From Clostridia bacterium (lineage in GTDB: Bacteria; Bacillota; Clostridia; Oscillospirales; CAG-272), in contig JAFSSP010000020.1 in the NCBI GenBank assembly GCA_017450945.1, forward strand, positions 96,954-155,667: a stretch of DNA of 58,714 nt, read 5' to 3'. This document shows, piece after piece, positions 52,504 to 58,714 of the stretch (within the stretch, counting starts at the first letter, position 1; each line of letters begins with the position of its first letter). Position numbers and translations under genes: made by a program. Below the pieces are notes generated by a model. It did no database searches. It was not told where the DNA came from and saw only the letters and a program-made list of their open reading frames with translations.

Positions 52504-53019
52504 TTATTGCACTTTGAAAAGATAATGAATCCGCGTCACTTTGCCGTCGCGCAGGAAAAAGACGAGAGAATAATCTTCCCGCTCATAGGTGAGCGACCCC
52601 TCCTTTGCGTCGGTCGCTTCTCCGTAGGCGGCGATTACCGCCTCCTTAGAAGCTCCCACGACAATGTTTTCCCGGTCGGCTACAATCGAATCGTCCAAGA
52701 GATAGATCGCGTAAAAATAGTTTTTGCCGTTCTTTGCGTAGGTTTCAACTTCAAAGCCCGAAAAGCTGTAAAGAATATTCTGGCTGTCAAACGCGCAGTT
52801 TGGAGCCTCCTCGGGCTCTTTCGTCTGCGTTCCAAGAGAGGCGAGCGTCGCCTCGGTCACCTCACCGTCAACGGCAAACAGATGGTTCCCAAACTCAAAA
52901 TAGCCTGCCTCGTTCGGATCGTCCTGGATGGGATCCTCTTTTTGATTGCAGGAAACGAGGCTTCCGACAAGTAGGATCAAAAGCATACAGATCGTTGCAA
53001 TTTGCAGTGTTTTTTTCAT
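52504..53019 (-). CDS. Small lipoprotein, function unknown
   Basis: 171 residues. Signal peptide with lipobox LVSC (MKKTLQIATICMLLILLVGS start), so probably surface anchored. The mature part has a short acidic linker, then a domain ending GASKEAVIAAYGEATDAKEG, a SmpA/BamE-like pattern in which a small fold checks or scaffolds partners. It overlaps the SGNH-like gene by 4 bases and is the last gene of the cassette. A role with the acyl-transfer genes is inferred from context only. Confidence 0.75.
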   Translation of the reverse strand: MKKTLQIATICMLLILLVGSLVSCNQKEDPIQDDPNEAGYFEFGNHLFAVDGEVTEATLASLGTQTKEPEEAPNCAFDSQNILYSFSGFEVETYAKNGKNYFYAIYLLDDSIVADRENIVVGASKEAVIAAYGEATDAKEGSLTYEREDYSLVFFLRDGKVTRIHYLFKVQ

Positions 53020-54047
53020 TTTGAGTCTCCTTTTGCAAGGTAATAATTCTCGAGATAGGTGTCCCAGAGAGCAGCCGCTTCGGGTTCCTCCCTGTGATCG
53101 ACAAAGCTCCTCGTCTCGGTCAGGATCTTGCCGAAATAGGAGGTTAACTTCTCGGCGCCATAGACGTTGAGATGCACGCCTTTGTCGTAGGTGTCGGTAT
53201 TCCAGTCGATCCCGATTTCACCGCAGAGCGGGATAAAGTTGTAGTAGGACAGCCCGTGCGCCTCGGCATAGTCTTTTACCTGCGCGTCCCATTCGTCGTA
53301 CCACCAGTATTTCCAGTTGTTGGTCGGCGCCTTGATGAGAATGAGCTCCACGCCCTTCTCTTCGCAGAGCGCGCGCATCTTTTCCAGGTACGCCATCGAG
53401 GAGGCAGGCAGGGTGTAGTCGGTCAAGGGAACGCCCTCTCGGTCGGACACGCCGCCTTTTACCTCGGTTTGCAAAAGATACCCTTGATAGGAAACGGTCG
53501 GTTGTGAAAAGAGATAGGCAAAGTCCTCCTCCGTCAGCTCCTTCCAGCGGTCGTGGAAACGAAGGAGCGGCAAGAGATAGGAGGCAAAACTTTCCTCTTT
53601 TGTCATCGAGGCGCGGATCGCGTTCCATTTGGAAAGCGAAAACTTCATGCCGTCGAGCGTCATGCGGTTGTAGGCCTCGTTCTGCGGCTCGCCGTACTTG
53701 AGCGCGAGCACATTGAAAACCACCGCCTTTGGGGTTTCTTTTTTCAGCATTTCCTCGAGCAGATAGTAGGACTGCCAGACGAGCTGTTGTGCGCTCCCGC
53801 GGATGTAGGAGGTGATGCCATACTCCTCGTAGAGCACGGCCGGAACAAAGTTTTCGTAGACCTCGCAGTCGCCGACAAACAGGATGTCGTGCGAGCCTGT
53901 CTCCTTGTAATAGTCGCGGATCATGCCGCCTTCTTTTTGTTCGGCAACATACTTTGGCTCAAAGAGTTTGCCAAGAAAACCGACGGCAAGACAGAACACC
54001 AAGAGAACGGCGATGCAGGGGATGAGAATTTTCCATTTCTTTTTCAT
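53016..54047 (-). CDS. SGNH/DltD-like membrane-anchored protein
   Basis: 343 residues. An N-terminal signal anchor (about 7-25) puts the domain outside. It has an SGNH-type layout with block I as DILFVGDCEVYENF (Cys61 where the nucleophile Ser of GDS is expected) and block V as YDKGVHLNVYGA near residue 295 with the Asp-His pair. Proteins of this kind sit with MBOAT acyltransferases (DltD, AlgJ/AlgX) and pass acyl groups to wall or secreted polymers. Cys for Ser may mean a thioester mechanism or a non-catalytic role. 12 bases after the MBOAT gene. Confidence 0.85.
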   Translation of the reverse strand: MKKKWKILIPCIAVLLVFCLAVGFLGKLFEPKYVAEQKEGGMIRDYYKETGSHDILFVGDCEVYENFVPAVLYEEYGITSYIRGSAQQLVWQSYYLLEEMLKKETPKAVVFNVLALKYGEPQNEAYNRMTLDGMKFSLSKWNAIRASMTKEESFASYLLPLLRFHDRWKELTEEDFAYLFSQPTVSYQGYLLQTEVKGGVSDREGVPLTDYTLPASSMAYLEKMRALCEEKGVELILIKAPTNNWKYWWYDEWDAQVKDYAEAHGLSYYNFIPLCGEIGIDWNTDTYDKGVHLNVYGAEKLTSYFGKILTETRSFVDHREEPEAAALWDTYLENYYLAKGDSK

Positions 54048-54059
54048 CGTCTCACCCCC

Positions 54060-55652
54060 TTAAAACTGGCCGTAGATGAAGTCGGCGGCATCATAGCCGA
54101 CACCGTAGCTTCCAAAGACCAGCACAAGAGTCAGAATGCAGGCGGAAAGCGCAACTGCAAGCACCGAGCGAGAGGCGAGCCTGTCCCAGAGCGGCGTCTT
54201 TTTGCCGAGGTTGGTTGCAAGAAGGATCAAAAGGATCCCCGCGCCAAGTACCAAAAGCTGCCAGAGATTCATGCCAAAGGAAGTAAGTCCCGAGGCCGAA
54301 AAGAGTTCGCCCCAATTCCATGTAGTGAACATGCTTCCCCACAAGGAGAAGGTCAAGGGAACATCTTTGTAAACGTCAAGGCTGCGGAAAAGTCCCATGA
54401 GCAGGAAGGTTCTTGCCGCACGGAAACAATAGAAGAATCCCGATCCACTGAGTTTTTGGCATTTTTTCAAAAAGAGATTCCAGAGCGGCTGAAGCTCTTG
54501 AGAAATAAGGATCACAAAGCAATTGAGAAGTCCCCAGACGATAAAATTCCAGCCGGCGCCGTGCCAGAGGCCGGTCAAAAACCAGGTGACGATCGTGGCA
54601 AAATAAACCGGAAGTCTCTTCCCTACCGCGTTGCCGAGGTGACTGCGCGACCAGGTGGAAAACTTTTGCATTCCGCCCGAGACCGAGAGCGGGTAGAAGA
54701 CGTAGTCGGTGAACCAGGTCCCCATGGTGATGTGCCAACGCCGCCAGTACTCCTTGACCGATTGCGCCGAAAAGGGGCGGTTGAAGTTTTCGGCAAGGCG
54801 GATACCAAGCATCCTTGAGATGCCGATGGTAATATCGATGCCACCGGTAAAGTCGCCGTAAATTTCTGCCGTGTAAAGCAGAATGAGCAGGATCACATAG
54901 ATTCCCTGTTGTGTGTCTGTATGCTCATAGAGGTAGCGCACGCCGATCATCGCGGTGTCGGCGACCACCAGCTTTTTGAAAAAGCCGTAAGCCACGCGAA
55001 AAAGCCCGGCCGAAAAATCTCCTGCCGAAAAGGTGTGCGGAGTCGTCAGTTCTTTCCCAAGGTCTCCAAATCGGCTGATCGGCCCTTGGATGATCTGCGG
55101 GAAGAAAGATACGAAGAGTGCAAACTTCAAAAAGTTCGTCTCGGCCGTGATCTTTTTGCGGTAGAGGTCGATGAGATATCCCATCGACTGAAAGGTGTAA
55201 AAGGAAAGGCCGAGCGGGATGAGAAGCGATGGGATTTTGAATGACGCGCCGCCGAACGCAGTGACGATATCCCGAACGCCGCCTGCAAAAAAGGCGGTGT
55301 ATTTGAGAAGGATGAGAAGTCCGAAGCCGAGGACAAGGCCGCAAAGAAGAATGCGGAATCGCGCTTTTTTCTCACTCGCGCGAAAGGCTTTGCGCTCCTC
55401 TTTTGTAAGCGTTTCGCGGTTGGCTTCAACAAAGTCGTCCTCTTTCTTGGCCCTTGCGGACAGGATGCGGCCGGTAAAATAGGTCACAACCGTGGTATAG
55501 AGCAAAAAGCCGATGTATTGAACCCCCTGCGAGAGGTAAAAAACATAGCTCGCGACAAGCAAAACTCCCCACTGCCACTTTTTGGGAAGGAGATAGTAAA
55601 GAAGGATTGTCAGCGCAAGGAACAAAACGAAAATCGCCGATGAAAATTGCAC
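54060..55652 (-). CDS. MBOAT family O-acyltransferase (DltB/AlgI type)
   Basis: 530 residues, about 11 membrane helices. It starts with FSSAIFVLFLALTILLYYLL, typical of DltB/AlgI. It contains KEYWRRWHITMGTWFTDYVF with the conserved His and GLWHGAGWNFIVWG with the catalytic His. It should move an acyl group from a cytosolic carrier across the membrane to a cell-surface acceptor. The GTG at 55652 follows AAGGAGGG; a longer frame from 55670 has no ribosome site. Carrier protein encoded 45 bases upstream, SGNH-like protein downstream. Confidence 0.93.
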   Translation of the reverse strand: MQFSSAIFVLFLALTILLYYLLPKKWQWGVLLVASYVFYLSQGVQYIGFLLYTTVVTYFTGRILSARAKKEDDFVEANRETLTKEERKAFRASEKKARFRILLCGLVLGFGLLILLKYTAFFAGGVRDIVTAFGGASFKIPSLLIPLGLSFYTFQSMGYLIDLYRKKITAETNFLKFALFVSFFPQIIQGPISRFGDLGKELTTPHTFSAGDFSAGLFRVAYGFFKKLVVADTAMIGVRYLYEHTDTQQGIYVILLILLYTAEIYGDFTGGIDITIGISRMLGIRLAENFNRPFSAQSVKEYWRRWHITMGTWFTDYVFYPLSVSGGMQKFSTWSRSHLGNAVGKRLPVYFATIVTWFLTGLWHGAGWNFIVWGLLNCFVILISQELQPLWNLFLKKCQKLSGSGFFYCFRAARTFLLMGLFRSLDVYKDVPLTFSLWGSMFTTWNWGELFSASGLTSFGMNLWQLLVLGAGILLILLATNLGKKTPLWDRLASRSVLAVALSACILTLVLVFGSYGVGYDAADFIYGQF

Positions 55653-55697
55653 AGAGATCCCTCCTTCCAAAAAGTATTCGCGGGGTGTTTTTAGGAT

Positions 55698-55925
55698 TTA
55701 TTCTTCGTCAAGCTTTTGAATGAGCGCCCAGATCGTCTCGGCCGAAGAGAAGTTCTCGGGGATCACTTCCTCGGCAGGGATCTGCACGTCAAAGGTGTTG
55801 TTGACCTCGGTGATGAGCGTGACGATATCGAGCGAATCGAGAACGCCCTCTTCGATGAGATCACCGGCATTTGAAAAATCAACGTCGGGGTGAAGAGATG
55901 ATAAAATCTCTAACAGTTTTTCCAT
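55698..55925 (-). CDS. Acyl carrier protein-like (DltC-like) protein
   Basis: 75 residues, all-helical carrier with the phosphopantetheine Ser in GVLDSLDIVTLI (about residue 37). Acidic throughout. Length and sequence around DSLDI resemble DltC-type carriers more than fatty-acid ACP (DSLDxV in both). It opens the operon and would hand acyl or aminoacyl groups to the MBOAT protein. No ligase to load it is encoded here, unlike dltABCD. Start ATG at 55925 after GGAGG. Confidence 0.92.
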   Translation of the reverse strand: MEKLLEILSSLHPDVDFSNAGDLIEEGVLDSLDIVTLITEVNNTFDVQIPAEEVIPENFSSAETIWALIQKLDEE

Positions 55926-55973
55926 AAAAGGCCTCCGAAAAACGAGATTTTGCAAAGAGTTTTCACTATTAAA

Positions 55974-56002
55974 ATGATACCACATTCTTCGGTTTTTGTC
56001 AA
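55974..56002 (-). promoter_or_regulatory. Promoter of the carrier protein-MBOAT operon
   Basis: Minus strand TTGACA (56002-55997), 17-base spacer ending TGG, TATCAT (55979-55974). Confidence 0.75.
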
Positions 56003-56004
56003 GC

Positions 56005-56030
56005 AAAAAAGCGGCTCGAAAGCCGCTTTT
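56005..56030. terminator. Terminator, touching the next promoter
   Basis: Stem GCGGCT/AGCCGC with a CGAA loop (56011-56026) flanked by A- and T-runs. On the minus strand it ends the metallophosphoesterase gene 3 bases before the next -35 box. Confidence 0.85.
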
Positions 56031-56049
56031 TGTAATAAGGGATCCTTGT

Positions 56050-57027
56050 TTATTTGGTAAGCTCCACCCAGAACATATCGCTCTTATTGTAATAATGATG
56101 GATGGTTTCCTCGCCGATCGTCAGCGTGTTTTCGGGCGTGATGTAAGAGCTCGAAACCATCGTATCGGTCAGGATCAACTCGCGGAAGCCCCACAGGCAG
56201 TTTGCCGTGGCTTCGCCGTAGTTTCCGGTGCAGGCCTCGATCTTGTAGCCGCAGTCTTCATCGAGCGTCCAGACCTCCGCTTTGTGATTGTGTCCGCAGA
56301 AGAGGCAGATCACGCGGTCGTCTCTAAGGATCGCTTTGAACTCGTCGCTCTCCTTCCAGGGCTCGAGATAGTGCGAGCAGATGATCACCTTTTTGTCGGG
56401 ATAGGCTTCCATTTGCACCTTGAGGAACTCCATGTCGGCGCCGGTGTAAACGCCGTCGTGGTGCTCGGTCGGGTCAAGATCTCCCTTGTAGGTATCCATG
56501 AGGATAAAGAGCCAGTCGCCGGTGACGTAAATCTCCTCGCGGTGGTGTCCGGTCAGTTCAAAGAAGAGCTCGTCGCCGTATTGCTCGTGGTTGCCGGCGA
56601 TCATGCGGATCTCGATCGGCAGATCACTCAGTTGCGAGAGATACTCCTCCACAAAGCGTTTGGTATTGCTCACCCCCTGGGTCAGGTAGGAGCCTTTGAT
56701 TTGCCATTTCCAGTGGTCGAGCGAGTAGTCGCCGAGGAGCAGTAAAGCCTCAAAAGGCTCCTTCTCGTATTCGGCTCTCACGTCGTCGATAAACTTTTGC
56801 ACGCGTGCGCTGTTCTCCATGCCGTTCCAGTCGAGGTGGCAAAGGTGAATATCCGACGCGATGATGATTCGTTTTTTTGTGGTTGTAGATTCCTCCGGTT
56901 GATTGGATTGCGAATTTTCTTGGGATTCGGATTCGGGCGGTTGCGTTTGACTTGTGGGCGCGGTCGTGCAGCTCGATAAAACCAGCAAGACGAGCGCCAG
57001 AGCTATGATGCAAATTCGTTTTTTCAT
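56050..57027 (-). CDS. Calcineurin-like metallophosphoesterase lipoprotein
   Basis: 325 residues. Signal peptide with lipobox LSSC, then a Ser/Thr/Gln-rich linker (about 22-52) and a two-metal phosphoesterase domain. Motifs in order: ASDIHLCH, LLLGDYSLDHW, MIAGNHEQYGDE, VIICSHYLEPW and CLFCGHNHKAEVW. All metal ligands are present, so it should be an active surface phosphatase or phosphodiesterase. The substrate may be a wall polymer, nucleotide or phospholipid; not decidable. The ATG at 57027 is followed by a clear signal peptide, and longer frames run into the promoter. Monocistronic. Confidence 0.92.
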   Translation of the reverse strand: MKKRICIIALALVLLVLSSCTTAPTSQTQPPESESQENSQSNQPEESTTTKKRIIIASDIHLCHLDWNGMENSARVQKFIDDVRAEYEKEPFEALLLLGDYSLDHWKWQIKGSYLTQGVSNTKRFVEEYLSQLSDLPIEIRMIAGNHEQYGDELFFELTGHHREEIYVTGDWLFILMDTYKGDLDPTEHHDGVYTGADMEFLKVQMEAYPDKKVIICSHYLEPWKESDEFKAILRDDRVICLFCGHNHKAEVWTLDEDCGYKIEACTGNYGEATANCLWGFRELILTDTMVSSSYITPENTLTIGEETIHHYYNKSDMFWVELTK

Positions 57028-57100
57028 GGCTTTTCTCTCCTTGTAATCAGGCTTTTGTACTTCCCTCCTCCACCCGGCACGCGCACAGGTGGATACCATG

Positions 57101-57129
57101 ATTATAGCGCAAAATGCGCGATTTGTCAA
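57101..57129 (-). promoter_or_regulatory. Consensus promoter with palindromic spacer
   Basis: Minus strand TTGACA (57129-57124), 17-base spacer, TATAAT (57106-57101). The spacer contains the inverted repeat GCGCA AAA TGCGC (57107-57119), well placed for a repressor. Confidence 0.75.
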
Positions 57130-57154
57130 TGCAAAAACCGTGCCGCTAAAAAAG

Positions 57155-58099
57155 TCACGCGGTTGTATTTGATTGTTTTTTCGCTCCGATTTTGCTGAAA
57201 TATCGGAACAGCAAAGGATAAGCCAAAACCGAGATGGCAACTATGATAAAGTACCGGATGCACCTGAGCCAAAGCGGTTCTGCCCCGCCTCCGAACAGCT
57301 TGAAAAGTTCGCCAAGCCCGGTCTTGATGCCGAATACCAAGGCGGCGCCGACTAAGATTTTGACGATTTGCCCCGGAATGGTTGCGGCGGTCTCAAATTG
57401 GATGTACCGGTTCTCGATCGGATTGCATACGAGCGCGGCGAGCGAGGCGCCAAGGAAGGATGCGGCAACCTTTTTCGCGTCCATAAGATTGTTTTGGTCA
57501 ATGTCTTCCGGGAAGTTCCAGAAGGCAACGTAAAGGCAAAACAGTACCGAGAGCAAAACGAATCCGCCGAAAATGTAATTCATGACGAAGGGCTTCTTCT
57601 TGGCAAGTTCAAAAAGCGGATAAAGCGCGAATACGAGCGCGATGCCGATTGCCAGCGAAACGCCCACGTCAAGCGGCGTATGCACGCCGAGATAGAGCCG
57701 CGAAAAAGAGATCAGCAGTGCAAGAATGATCGACAGGACACGCAACCAGGTCTTTTTTGTGAAGCGGGCGATCCCGCCGTAAGTGCCGACCGCGTTTTGC
57801 GTGTGTCCGCTCGGGAAAGAGTAGCCGATCGCCTCGGCACGAGCCGACTCGACGATGGTAAACTCTTTGTCGATCACCCACGGGCGCGGGATCATGAAGA
57901 TCAGCTTGAGGACTTGATTGATCATCGTCCCGATGAAGCCTACCGTCATGACATAAAATCCGCGGTTTTTATCCACGCACCAGTAGAGGATCATTCCAAA
58001 GATCAAAAACGCCGCCTCGCCGCCAAAGAAGGTCACGGCCGAGAAAAACGCGTCAAAGAACGGGGTCCTGATCGATTCTAAAAAATATAAAACTTCCAT
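57155..58099 (-). CDS. PAP2 family membrane phosphatase
   Basis: 314 residues with the three phosphatase motifs: KLIFMIPRPW, SFPSGHTQ (about residue 117) and SRLYLGVHTPLDV (about residue 148). The first six helices form the normal PAP2 core (about 1-200). Four further hydrophobic stretches make up an extra C-terminal region. Likely removes phosphate from undecaprenyl pyrophosphate or phosphatidate at the outer face. The ATG at 58099 starts 8 bases after the aroK stop, so the two share an mRNA. Confidence 0.92.
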   Translation of the reverse strand: MEVLYFLESIRTPFFDAFFSAVTFFGGEAAFLIFGMILYWCVDKNRGFYVMTVGFIGTMINQVLKLIFMIPRPWVIDKEFTIVESARAEAIGYSFPSGHTQNAVGTYGGIARFTKKTWLRVLSIILALLISFSRLYLGVHTPLDVGVSLAIGIALVFALYPLFELAKKKPFVMNYIFGGFVLLSVLFCLYVAFWNFPEDIDQNNLMDAKKVAASFLGASLAALVCNPIENRYIQFETAATIPGQIVKILVGAALVFGIKTGLGELFKLFGGGAEPLWLRCIRYFIIVAISVLAYPLLFRYFSKIGAKKQSNTTA

Positions 58100-58106
58100 G
58101 AATGCC

Positions 58107-58613
58107 CTACCCCCGCATCGTCTGCCCGGCAAGCAGGATTTTTGCAACCGTTTTTTCAATATCCATGTGATCGCATTCGACCGTCAGATCTGCATACTTT
58201 TCATAGAGCGGTTGCCGTTCGCAAAACATGTCTTCCAGTGTTTCCCCATTGCGAAGAAGAATGCCGCGACTCTCCATATTCGAGATGCGACTTTTCATGG
58301 TCGAAAAAGAAATTTTCAGATAAACGACCAACGCGTTCTGTTTCAAATGCGCCATTGCCCTCTCGGAATAGACGACGCTCCCGCCGGTCGCAACAACGGC
58401 GCCTTGAAAGTCGAAGGAACAGATGGCTCGCTCCTCGGCGTTCCCGAAATATGCGTTGCCTTTTTGGTTGATGATCTCCTGCAAGGACATTTTTTCGTTT
58501 TTTTGGATCATGAGATCGGTGTCGAAAAAATCCATGCAAAGCGCTTTTGCAATGAGAACGCCGCAGGTGCTCTTCCCGCATCCCGGCATTCCGATTAAAA
58601 CGACGTTTTTCAT
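58107..58613 (-). CDS. aroK: Shikimate kinase
   Basis: 168 residues, phosphorylates shikimate at O3 in the path to chorismate. P-loop GMPGCGKST at residues 8-16, shikimate-binding Asp in FFDTDLMIQ (about 31-38), GNAYFGNAEERAI with the usual FRxxE altered to FGNAEE, and ATGGSVVYSERA (about 75-86). The Arg of FRxxE that contacts shikimate is missing from its usual place. Other members show variations, but this is worth noting. First gene of an operon with the PAP2 phosphatase; promoter at 58653. Confidence 0.88.
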   Translation of the reverse strand: MKNVVLIGMPGCGKSTCGVLIAKALCMDFFDTDLMIQKNEKMSLQEIINQKGNAYFGNAEERAICSFDFQGAVVATGGSVVYSERAMAHLKQNALVVYLKISFSTMKSRISNMESRGILLRNGETLEDMFCERQPLYEKYADLTVECDHMDIEKTVAKILLAGQTMRG

Positions 58614-58652
58614 TTTTTGCTCCTACTCTGCGTAGTACTATTGGTCGCTTTT

Positions 58653-58681
58653 ATTATACATGAAAAAAGCGAAAGTTGCAA
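58653..58681 (-). promoter_or_regulatory. Promoter of aroK
   Basis: Minus strand TTGCAA (58681-58676), 17-base spacer, TATAAT (58658-58653). Confidence 0.65.
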
Positions 58682-58714
58682 GCGGGGTGAGAGAAAAGAG
58701 TCTCCCTGTTTCCA

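Noticed and set aside
57130..57165. Terminator after the PAP2 gene
   Set aside because: Possible pairing ACC-GTG/CAC-GGT is bulged and weak; not listed as a feature.
1..58714. Prophage, plasmid or integrative element
   Set aside because: No integrase, transposase, portal, relaxase or att-like tRNA junction is seen; gene content is core chromosomal throughout.

Overview
The window reads as core chromosome of an anaerobic, spore-forming Clostridia-type Firmicute, probably gut-associated, with moderately high GC. Four things point there. SpoIVA, a sporulation coat-basement ATPase, is present. murB is followed directly by a gene starting like whiA. pheST has a T-box leader. A complete nine-gene V-type ATPase operon stands in the window. 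Genes are densely packed, with strong Shine-Dalgarno sites and sigma-A-like promoters with 17-bp spacers, several using TTGCAA as the -35 box. I see no prophage, no transposase gene, no CRISPR array, no rRNA and no credible tRNA.

Layout. 1-994 (minus): start of whiA and all of murB. 1065-8320 (plus): one long operon with a 26-codon leader ORF, coaE, a lytic transglycosylase, an M18 aminopeptidase, prfA, a Sua5-type tRNA threonylcarbamoylation enzyme, a type II topoisomerase A subunit and a 42-aa membrane peptide, closed by a terminator. 8331-19111 (minus): a membrane/zinc-ribbon protein, an EF-G paralogue, tatD, metG, and an ABC importer (lipoprotein, fused permease, ATPase with a large insertion). 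19275-20617 (minus): tyrS. 20699-23447 (plus): zapA and a U32 peptidase. 23589-26129 (plus): an amino-acid ABC importer. 26143-29884 (plus): a heterodimeric ABC exporter. 29949-30088: a nested inverted-repeat element. 30163-34953 (plus): T-box, pheS, pheT and a NodB-like deacetylase.

34957-38157 (minus): a DUF5662-type protein, spoIVA, azlD and azlC. 38240-39848 (plus): an NCS2 uracil/xanthine permease behind a long structured leader. 39846-40768 (minus): a GNAT acetyltransferase whose 5' region is a 279-bp inverted-repeat element. 40790-42768 (plus): an unknown protein and a MurE-family ligase. 42769-43056: noncoding repeats. 43057-51953 (minus): V-ATPase genes G/H-I-K-E-C-F-A-B-D. 51943-56002 (minus): an unknown protein, then a carrier protein, MBOAT acyltransferase, SGNH-like protein and lipoprotein cassette. 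56050-58681 (minus): a metallophosphoesterase lipoprotein, a PAP2 phosphatase and shikimate kinase.

Most genes are housekeeping. The observations most worth following are: (a) a hairpin that buries the spoIVA Shine-Dalgarno site in read-through RNA but overlaps a SigE-type -10 box, so sporulation transcripts would escape it; (b) the permease leader, which folds like a riboswitch of no class I recognise; (c) the 279-bp inverted-repeat element in the acetyltransferase leader; (d) large insertions in both importer ATPases; (e) a dlt-like cassette without its activating ligase; and (f) a V-ATPase rotor subunit with the known Na+ ligands conserved. All functions are inferred from reading the sequence; no database search was run.
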